Origin: a virus
Virus record (IMG/VR): IMGVR_UViG_3300009499_000131
Coordinates: 1-31,494 of that record
Direction: 5' to 3' (one strand)
DNA: 31,494 nucleotides
This document shows, piece after piece, positions 14,574 through 24,700 of the stretch (its first letter is position 1; each line of letters opens with the position of its first letter). Made by a program: the position numbers and the translations under genes. Under the pieces are notes generated by a model. That model was not told the DNA's origin and did not search any database. It worked only from the letters and a program-made list of their open reading frames with translations.

Positions 14574-15452
14574 ATGAACCTGTCGGAACTGTTGGTCATT
14601 GATAAAAGTATATTTCACAGCCTTTGTGGTTGTGATGAGAAGTTGTGTGCATTTGTCAAAAACTACAATGTTGTTTTGCCAGAAGCCTTGGTTGTTGAAT
14701 GCCTTATAAGCGAGAACCAAGAACCGTCCAAGAATCCAGTAAAGTTATTGAGAGGATTTGACAAGGCAATCAAGGCTGGAGCAAAAATGGGATACTCGTC
14801 ATTAAAACTCTTTCAGGCGGAGATGCAGACTCTTTGCACTGCTAAGTCGGTCGTTGACGAAAGTGCCACAAAATTGTTTAGAAATGGCACTCTTAACACT
14901 GAAGCTGATTTTATTAAACAGGAAGCGGAATATTGCCGTAAGAAATTTGAACCTATCATCGAGAGCTTATTGGAAATCGCAAGAATATTGCACGACAAAC
15001 TTTACAAACGAGATAAATTAGCGGAGGCGCTTCGTAAAGAGAAAGACAGAATACGTCGGTTTGAACAATGGATTCGCGCTACAGATCAAGAAATGAAATA
15101 TCTTATAAGCCACTTCTTCTCGGAACAGATTAGACGTCATGCAGATACCAACTGGTTTCTTTGGCAGATGTCTCGACTTTATTTTGCGTATAGTCTTGAT
15201 TTGATGTTCATAAAAAATCTACCCGGTTCTTGTGTAAAAAAGAATATATCAAATGACTTCTACGATATAGAGCCCGTATTGTATCTCTCACGAGCGGATG
15301 GTTTATTGACAAATGACAAAAAGTTGCAAGTGCCACTGGCGAAGGCAGCGTTTCCAAAAAAAGAGGTGTTAGTCGTGGACACCTCAAAGGATGTTCAGCA
15401 CGTGTTGGACGATATTATTGACATTATCCCAGAGAGCTACAGAATTGAATAG
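14574..15452 (+). CDS. PIN-domain-like nuclease with helical insertion
   Basis: 292 residues. The N-terminus LLVIDKSIFHSLCG and VVLPEALVVECL gives the first PIN strand with D10 and an acidic residue at 37 or 42. The C-terminal part YDIEPVLYLSRADGLLTNDKKLQV supplies the late acidic residues (D231, D242, D248) in the usual PIN order, followed by VLVVDT. About 180 helical residues are inserted between the two halves. PIN proteins are metal-dependent RNases, often toxins. AAGGAG touches ATG 14574 with no spacer, so the true start may be CTG 14580 or TTG 14592, both in frame. It is the last cargo gene, convergent with the polyvalent gene. Confidence 0.62.
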   Translation: MNLSELLVIDKSIFHSLCGCDEKLCAFVKNYNVVLPEALVVECLISENQEPSKNPVKLLRGFDKAIKAGAKMGYSSLKLFQAEMQTLCTAKSVVDESATKLFRNGTLNTEADFIKQEAEYCRKKFEPIIESLLEIARILHDKLYKRDKLAEALRKEKDRIRRFEQWIRATDQEMKYLISHFFSEQIRRHADTNWFLWQMSRLYFAYSLDLMFIKNLPGSCVKKNISNDFYDIEPVLYLSRADGLLTNDKKLQVPLAKAAFPKKEVLVVDTSKDVQHVLDDIIDIIPESYRIE

Positions 15453-15487
15453 AAGCCGGATACGGTGTGCAAACGCGGGGACTTAAA

Positions 15488-15510
15488 GGCGTACGCCTGC
15501 CCCATAGGGG
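15488..15510 (+). terminator. Possible terminator after the PIN-like gene
   Basis: The 10 bp palindrome GGCGTACGCC (15488-15497) is followed by CCCC-ATA-GGGG (15500-15510) and, a few bases later, ATTTTT. Convergent genes end on both sides (15452 and 15722), so a terminator is expected in this 269 bp gap. The hairpins are short. Nothing else is seen in the gap. Confidence 0.3.
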
Positions 15511-15721
15511 GTACATTTTTCGATGAGTTGTGCTTGCTAATGATAGGTTTTTTGTGAACCGGCTTTCAGCCATAATCTGATAGTTCATCGGATTACGCCC
15601 CCCAGAAGCTCTTGCTGTTTCACTACTTACGGAGTTTGCCCTCAAACTTGGCGTGATACTTATGTTTTCGGGCTATATTCGCCCTCATTTTTGTACTTTA
15701 CGCACAGCTCTAATTTCTGCA

Positions 15722-18700
15722 TCATTTGACTGTTTTAATCAGGCCGCCGATCTTTGCATAAATCTGTTTACGTTCATCAATCGTTTTAGCCACCCGCAAT
15801 TTCTTCCAAAACAGAGATATGTATCTATTTCGATTGTTAAGTTTTCTTCTCCTCAAATCCATTTTGCTGTCCGGCTTGATTCTGTCGGATTGATACATCC
15901 GATTCAGAAGCTCCATCTCGCTGTAAAAATCTTCAATGGATTTTTTAGGTGCGTAGGGGTCACGGAGAAACAGAGTTCCAATCAAAGGCCAGTCCTTTGG
16001 CGTTAGTTCTTTCCCCCTGTGCCCTGTGGCTAATTCAGTACTCTTGGCGATCCTGCGATAAATGCCGCCCGAGTAGCTGTTCAAGGCATACTCTATCTGA
16101 GATGGCGATTGCTTGAATATCTTACCTAATGTCTTGGCGAATGCTGTCGTGTAGTCGTTATACTGGTCCTCGGGCATCTTCCCTTCGACCGACCTCGGTA
16201 CTATTGGCCGGTCTGCCCAATCCTTGTTGCGTCTTATGTCCAGGTACGGTCCTATGGCTGCCGGCCAATCGAACAGCGGCTTTATATCGGCTTTGTAAAC
16301 CTCACCGAGAAAGTCTGTTATCTTTCCAGGGTCCACCGTATAGAGAGCATCAATCACGGTCACTGGCATACTTTGGAAGATATGACCCATCAAGAACGGT
16401 ACTGGAATGCGAAGAACATAATCAAGCTCCTTGCCTATTTTGTATTTCGCAACGAACCGGCCTAATAGCGGCACTTGTTTGATTCTCTTAAATACTGGGA
16501 TATGAATATGATTTGCCTTCTCGTAAGCGGGTAATTCTTTGTACCATTTTTCATCTTTGTTCAACCACCAAATACCAACAGCAGGTAATGTCAAAACACT
16601 CAGGCCCCACAACATAGCTGATTTAGGTCTCTCCTGAAATGTGCGATAGACTTTGGACATATCCTGGGCGTTGGCGTTCCAGAAGGTGATCATCGAGTTC
16701 AGCCATCTACCGTACAGTCCCGCTCGGCGGTAGTTGATTGTCTGGTCTGAAGCATACTGAAAGGCGTAAACAATAGCATCCGGTGGTGGCTCACCACCTT
16801 GAGTTTGGTGCTTTGCCATCCAATCTTTTAAGGCCCTCTCAAATTCCTCGATCCGCAGCCCGGATTCAGGTATTCCGAATAAAGCTCGCATCGCATCAAC
16901 GGGGTGTCTGACAGTGCGGATAGCATGACCAGCAACGGTGTTGGTGAGCATATCACCTTTCAGGTGTTGTATGCCGGTCCTGTCCTGTCCCAAGTATCCT
17001 GATATTTGACCACCAATATCTGAAAATCTTTCCGCTGCCTTATTAGCATCTATGCCTAACGCCTTCGCCAGGCCAGTATAGGAAAGGTCTTTTGCCACTC
17101 CTTTCGCAAAAGCTACTGGTCCCCGGGCATATCGTGCCTTTACCGTTGTATCCAAAATGTCCCTGATAGGATTTCTTACCAGACCGAAGGCGGCATGAAT
17201 TCCTGTTGCACCTAACCGGCAAAGTCTGTTAGCTTTTCCCAATATCAGATTGAGCAGTTTTGGTAATTGGAATTGGTCTAAATCCTCAAGGACCCGATAG
17301 AGTTCCGGGGCCACTTGATACCACTGCCTCTTGCCGTCAACTATGACAGAGATGATATGTTCCTTACCGAGAAAAATTGGTGAGTTTCCAAAGACGGTAA
17401 GCATTGCATCGTCAAGATCGCCGGGAACTACATCAATTCCTAAATCAATCAGTTGTTTCTTTAGCTGTTTAGCATCGAATGTAGTAGCTTTCATGGGGGG
17501 CGGCACTCTCTCTATCAGCCCTGCCAGGCCCGGGGTTTTTCGTTCTACTTCCGCTAATGCCCTCGCTATCATTGACTTATGTGCTATTGAAATAAGCCTG
17601 CGGGTTTGCGTTATCATAGACTCAAGCGGGTCCTCGATGGGCCTGCCGGAACCTATGATTTTATAAACTCCCTTACCGCGTTTGATAAGGCCCCGGCCAA
17701 CACCTTTCGGAGTTCGTCTTTTTTCGCCCGGCGCAAATGACCTGAAAAACGGAACGTAAACAGGATTGAGCTCTCTCATTCGCCTGGCGGCTTCTTCTTC
17801 CAGACCACCAGCTTGAACAAGATAACCAAGTACCCTGTGATTCCATTCGGTTAATTCGAGAGCAATTTTCTCCCATTTTAGCGAATGATACTTCTGATAA
17901 ATATACAGGGCGTCTTCATTGTCAAAACCTGATTCCAGCTCTCTCGAATGAAGGGATATCGCCCTGACAGCAACCACATACCTCATAAAGTCTTTAATCT
18001 CATCCGCTACAGGTCTCAGAACTTCCTTTAACGATTTACCGGTTACATTGCCCCATATATCAATGGTATGATCTATCACAAAGGTTCTTGCCCGGGCCCC
18101 TTCTGTCTGTGTCAAGAATCCAAATAGAAAACCGGGGTCCTTGCTGCCAAATTCCAGACTCCTCGATGGTACGTTCTCCTGCAGGGCCCTTTGTATCGGA
18201 GTTGATACATCGGCCCAGGTTGTTGACCACCATAAACTGAAGCGTTCTTTCCAGTTTTTCAGTGGTTTGAGTTTTTGTGCTATCTGAGAATCAAATCTTG
18301 CTTCGGCCCCCTGTTCTTTCCACTGCTCTATCATGTCCTTTGCAGTATGCAGAATATCCGCTATGTCGGCATTGTCTTTTAAGTAGTTGTCCTCAAAGAA
18401 TTTTAACATTCGCGGAGCTTCTTTCTTCAGGTCGATGGCCCCGGTAAGCCAGCCGAAAACAAACTCGGCATAGCCTTCCATCTTATAACCGCCTTCCGGC
18501 CTTTTCTTGCCGTAAGCGGCTTTGCCTAACCGGACCAGCTCCGCGCCAAGACCGTACCAGGCGTGTGACATCTTCTTACTGGCGGTGTCATTGAAATATA
18601 CGTCTATATGATGGCCGACCTCGTGAGTTGCTGTTCGTAGATTATTGACGTTTCGTAACCGTATCCCCCTGGTCCTTTTGTTATACCATCCGGGCTTTTT

Positions 18701-21700
18701 CTTCCTGAATGTCGCTACTCCCTTAATCGAAACACCAAGAGCCTTGCTCAAATAGTTTACTATGTCTCTCTGTGAAATCTTGGCTGGTTTCGTCACACCT
18801 CGTTTTAATGCTATCTTGCGTGGTACTTTGGGTTCTGCTGCAAATCCAACGTCCTCGGGTTTGTCTCGGTGGGCATTATTGTATTCTCTCGCGGTTTCAG
18901 GCGCTGCATCATCGCTCTTTATCGAATTGCCCCTGCCTTTCAAATATACCAAAGCATCTAAGAGCTTGGCCGAACTGAAATCGGCCCGCATCGCTTGTTT
19001 CCATGTTTCAAATTCGCCTACTATTTCTCGTAGTCTTGAATCGCCGAAATATTTCAGGCCCCTGGCTTTAGACTTGGGCACTTCGATATAGGCGCTGTTT
19101 TTACCTGCTTTGAATATTCTGGCCTCGCCCACCTTAAGATGAAAAACGCCCCGGGGATTATCCATCAGATAAGCCACGGCCGCTTCGGGGATCATATTGA
19201 TAGATGTAGGCAGATCGTATGAAGGGTCGTAAGTCTTGGGCAAAAGTAGTCCCTGCCGTCTGCTGCCATCTGCCATCGTGTAATTGATAACTTTCGGCCG
19301 CACCTGTTTTTTGCTATTCTCGCTATCACCCACCAAAACACCCATTGCGGCAATTATGTTGCCGTTGGCGATGTATCGTTCTTCTTTCTGGTCCGTTGGA
19401 ATATTGAAATATTTATCGAGCTTGCCGTAAAAACGCTGTGAGTTTTCAAATTGTGCCAATGAAATAACAACCGACCGGGCAGGATGCGGTATCGCAATTC
19501 TGAGACGGATATTACTTGGGGCCGCTGGATTGATGGCGTATTCTTTCTTACCGAAAGTGTCTATGATTTCCAGGAGAATAAAGGGATTGCCTTCCGCATC
19601 TCTGCGGATTGACCCTAACTTTATTTGAGATAGCATACCCCGTGCTCTCTCATAAGCGGCTACAGTATTTCTCTTTACTTTTCTGCCTTTCCTGTTCAGC
19701 CCGGCTTCATATTCAGACCAGGCAAAATCAACTCTTTCTCTGATAAGACCCATATATGAATTGGGGCTTGATACATTAGCTTTTTCCACTACACTTTGAA
19801 TTTCGTCTTTTATCTCGATAGTGGTCATTGGCCGGCCTTCGAGGACAACGCTCATCTTGTCCAACGCAGCCGGCTCCTGAAAGACGTTGCCTGGCTCACC
19901 TACAAATATGGTCTTTGTCGTTACCTCCTCGGCCTTGTAGTCTTTGTCTGTGCTGATGAGTTCGTTCTGGTCGGTTTTAGTCAGATACTCAATTAGATTA
20001 TCAAACTCAGGCTCAGCCCAATCGTAAAATTCCTGCTGCTGCTCTACGGATAGTAACGCAAGCCTGCCGGTAAATCGCCTTGCTATCTTATCTTCATTCC
20101 AGGGACCGTGATAATTGCCCGTACCCATTGCATCTTCATATTTGCTTACTTCGATATCCAGACCCATTTGTCTTAGAATATCAGGATTTTGGGTGATATA
20201 TTGAGCAACAATGTATTCACCATAGAGATTAAGAATGTCGGGAATTTCTTTTTGCTGATATGCCCCTTTCGTCTTTGCCGAAGTATTGGCATTGAGGGAC
20301 CGCATCTTGTTCTCAAGGATAGCAGCGGGTCTTAACTCTGAGGGCAATGCCGTCATTAAAATCTTGTATTCCGGCTCAACCACCTGGCCTTTGCGATTGA
20401 TACGGCCTAAAATCTGTACGAATTTGTTGATGTCAGCCGCAGGTTGAACAACTATCATTACCCGCTGCTCTTGGTTCCTGAACTTCACAGAAGCGTGTGC
20501 GCTCATTCCCTCAGCGCCTGCCACGTTGACTATTAAAGCGTCCGTATCGCCATAGTTGTAATCGTAAACTATACTTGTCTTATCACGTTCAGCCGAGGAC
20601 CGAAGGGCCAGCTCGTATTTGTCTTTTCCTTTTTTAATCAGTCGCTTATCTCGACCTGTTATCTCTCCAACCTTATAGCCCTCTACCTCAAGCTGGCTGA
20701 TAATCTCGTCAATAGGTGAGCCCGGCAGGTCCAACTCCATTTCTTTTATGTGATTCTCTGTGGCATGGTAGGCATCCTGTAAATCTAAAGGCAAATCGTC
20801 CACTTTCACATATACAACTTCAACATCACCCCAACTATAGACTTTTTGATAACGCAAAGTATTACGCAGCATATTCAGCATGACTTCACGGTAATCAAAG
20901 TCGCTGATAATATCACCAGCATCAAGACCATTCTGTTTAACGTATCGGTCCAGGAATGAGCCCATTGTATTTTCCAAAGCGACAATAGGCCGTTTCCCCG
21001 CCTGTAACGCTTGTATCACCTGGTCCACTGTTTCGTCTATCTTCAAGGCCAACAGCATTTGCTTAATAGCATTATGAGCAACAGCGGCAAAGTTAGTGTG
21101 CCCTATGGTAGTACCAACACTTTTGGTCCTTTTAGCTTGAGCCTTGGCCTCTTTCTTCTTTGGCTCGATTACTGTACCTGCAAATCGTTCGTCAAAAGAA
21201 ATTATCTGCCTGAATACTTCCGTGACTTTATCAGCTCGCTCAGTATCCCTCTCGAGATGTCTCGCATCAATAGTCGTTTCGTATTTCACGCCAGAGAAAT
21301 CTAACTCCGTCCTTATGTACGAATTCGCCCTTGCAAGAGCAGCGGCAATAACTTCCTGGTACGGCTCACCACCGGTTTGGACCGCTTCCAGCATATTGTC
21401 CCTGTCACCATCGAAGGCATCTAAGAGTCCGGTCCGGGCATACAACGTCATAGTCTTGGGGGTCTTTGCGTAAGTAGCGGAACTAAACAATACCCCGGAT
21501 GAATGAGGAATAAGCATTTCTCTGATGTATTCACCCGTCTGACTTTCGCCGGCGGCGTTATGGGATTCATCGAGAATGAGTAGCTGACCTTTAATAAGCT
21601 CTGCGATCTGCATCCTCTGTTTGCGAGTTTCGGTATTGACTTGATGATAAGTCGATAATACCAAATTGTAATCCTTGTCTCTTATCGCCTTATGAATTGC

Positions 21701-24700
21701 CCTGTCCGCGGCTGGCCTACTCCCATGCTTTTTGAATACTACCCTGTTTTTCTGGTCTTTAATATCAACATCAGCGTTCATCATCAGGGGTTTTATCTGG
21801 TCTTCGGTAAGCCCCACGTCAAACAGGTCCCGGAAAAAATCAGTGAATAGATGTTTGCCGGAAGTGAAAAATATCGGCTTCCTGCCGTTCAGTATCTCCC
21901 GCCTAACCAACGCAGCTCCCACCCGGCCCTTGCCAACACCTGTCTGATGGCCTACTATTAGAGCAGAGCCTTTATCAATCCTGTCCAACGCCAATGCCAC
22001 TGAATCAATCTGCGTGGCGGATAAATGTCCCCACATCTCCGTATTTGATTTGTACTGTAGCTGCTCCCGAACGTAATCGTCAATGTCACCTACGCTCTGC
22101 TGTAGTTTTTCTAATGCAGCGGTAACGTGTGGCTCAAGATATGTAGGGATATTTTCGTTTGGTGCGGGTGCTTTTGAGGATGGTTTGTACTTTACTTGAA
22201 GTTTGCCTAACGCAGTAGGTCCCACCATTCCCACAGGCTTACGCTTCTCAGCTCGTTTAACCTCTGGTTTTCGTCTAAGTTCTTCAATAGCGGGTCGCTC
22301 TTTGCGTTCCGCAGCAGCTCTTTCTTCCGCTGCGGGCTCGCGTTCAAATACAGAAGGCTTTGAGACAGGAGATGGTTCTGGTTGTACCTCTCGCTCGCCA
22401 GCAGGAACTCTACTAGGTCCGGATCGTTCCCCGGGTAGTCTTCCAGCAGGCCCTCGTTGAGTAATTCGTTCACCAGCCCCGCCCTCGACCTCTGGTCTCT
22501 CGCCAGCCGGTTCAATCGGCCTGCCAACAGGTCCTCGTATTTCTGCCAATTCTTCGGCGGTCCGTTCTTCAGCTCCACGCCCAATAGCCTCAGCACGTCC
22601 AGGCTCCTCTCCGGTGGTGGTATATGTAGTTTCTGCTGGCTCATTTGCCAAAATCTCCTTCATCATATTATACACTTCCGACCAGCTCTTTGCTCGGAAA
22701 ATTCCTGCTTTTGGACCATAATTTTCAGATTTTTTTCGGCCATGAATCGCTATGATCCTTACAGGCCAAGCGGCTCCCTGTCGGCGGTATAGATCGCCCG
22801 CTACCTCAAAGTCGCCTATCACGTTGTAATGACTGTAAATGTAGTTCCCGAATATCCATTCCGGGGTGGAATATTTACCCATTTTCTTGGGTGCGGCGAT
22901 AATCATTACGGCCCGGCCTTCGTCCCGCATCGCCTTCAAATTCTCCGCCGCTATGATATGCTCGATGTGTGATAGTTTGAATCCGTCAAATCTAACTTCT
23001 TTGTGCTTCCCGAAAGGTGGGTTCATTATCACCGCATCGGATATAGGTTCAAGATATGCTTTGCGGGCGTCGTTTTCAGTTACACTTGCATAACCTTGAG
23101 AACGAAGTATTTCTGCCCTGGTAGGGTCAATCTCATTGACAATGACATTAGCAGGATCAGCCACGATAGTAAGCATACCTGTCCCGGCTGTGGGTTCGTA
23201 CACTACCGTACCCGGGCCAATATGAGCTAATTCGCTTGCGATAAAGGCCAACGGAGCCGGCGTTGAATATGCCTGCCCTTCAATTGATGTTCCTGTTCGG
23301 GCAGTAAGGATCGGTTGGCGATCGTATAATTCCACTAAAGCGTTTATTGTTTCTTCGGAGTACCCTCTGTTTTCTTCTACAATGCCCCTGGCCGCCTTCA
23401 CTATGGCCAGTTCCATCGCTTCCTGTACTTTCTTGTGCGAATATCCTTTTTCGGGCGTTAAGTCAGCTCGTGATACTCCTAACGCATCCGCCACCCATTG
23501 CTTTACCTGCCTATTATCAATTGGTTCCGTTGAAGTCTTTAATCGTTCTGAAAATCTATCGGCAAGGCCAACTACGTTGATATTGTCAACTGTACCTATA
23601 TTAGCTATGGTAGGGGGCTGGGCTTGTCGTCTTCTTGTACGAGCAAGCATCTCACCATCGAGTATCTGAATACGTCTTTCCAATGCCTTTGCCTCTGGCG
23701 TTTCTGGTAGTTCCCAACTTTCTTGAACAATAGTCTGCATAGCATCTAAATCATTTTGCTTAAAAGCAATATCCGCTCGCTTGCTTAAATCTGCTATCTT
23801 AGCTTCTGGTGCTACTTTTACCGCCTCTGGCTTAGTTATTGGCGCAGTGGATCGTACAGGAGGTGGAATGACCCCTGCAGAGGGTTGTTTAGGTATGGTA
23901 GTTGGTGATATTTTAACGGCTGCCCGTTGTGCCGCTCTTATTGGGTGTTTTATCATTTGGCCGATTTCTTTGGATGTTTCTATGACCTCGGCCACTTTGG
24001 TCATTGGCATTTCGATAAACGGTTTTGTTTTCCCAAGACCTGTCTTTAGTGCTTCCACGCCCTTGAGCAATGGCCGGCCAGGTTCCAGACCATACCTAAT
24101 CATCCTCTCAGCGGCTCTTTGTGGTGATTCAACTGCTTCCTGGCCTAACTGATAAAGTGTGTCTCCCTTTATCCCGAGTAATTGAGCCTCTGCGGCAGAG
24201 ACTATTTTATCAATAGCTTGCATTTCCGCTTTTTTGAGGGATGTCAAACTGCTGTATGCAGCAGATTTCGCCGTGCTTTTAGCCATAGCATCAACTTCTC
24301 GGAGCTTACCCGCGAAACGACTATTGCTCGCTTTGACAAGAGCATTGCGTAAACGGCTTGTATATATCGCGGTGTCAACTTCACTGGCAGTTTGAAAAGT
24401 CCCGGCAATCGCACCGACTAAGGCAGCTCTCTTGCCAACGTGCTTTATAACCTCGCCGGGTTCCATATCCTTGCCAAGCACTTCGGCCCCCGCCAGTATT
24501 CCGCCGACACCCAAACCTTTTTCAACTGCCTTAGTTATATTTGCGGCCCGGGCATATCCACGAGGGAACTTTTCCGCTAACTTTGTCAGACCACCCATTT
24601 TCTTAATGGCTTCGGTAGCTTTGGCCACCCTGGGTATCTTGCTAATGGCTGCTCCACCTATACCAACAGCTTTGAAAAGAGTAGGATATATTATGCCCCA

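Noticed and set aside
22207-22644. 145-codon frame inside the polyvalent gene, same strand
   Set aside because: It is a shifted reading of the repetitive Glu/Arg/Pro linker and has no start signal; the main frame is continuous.
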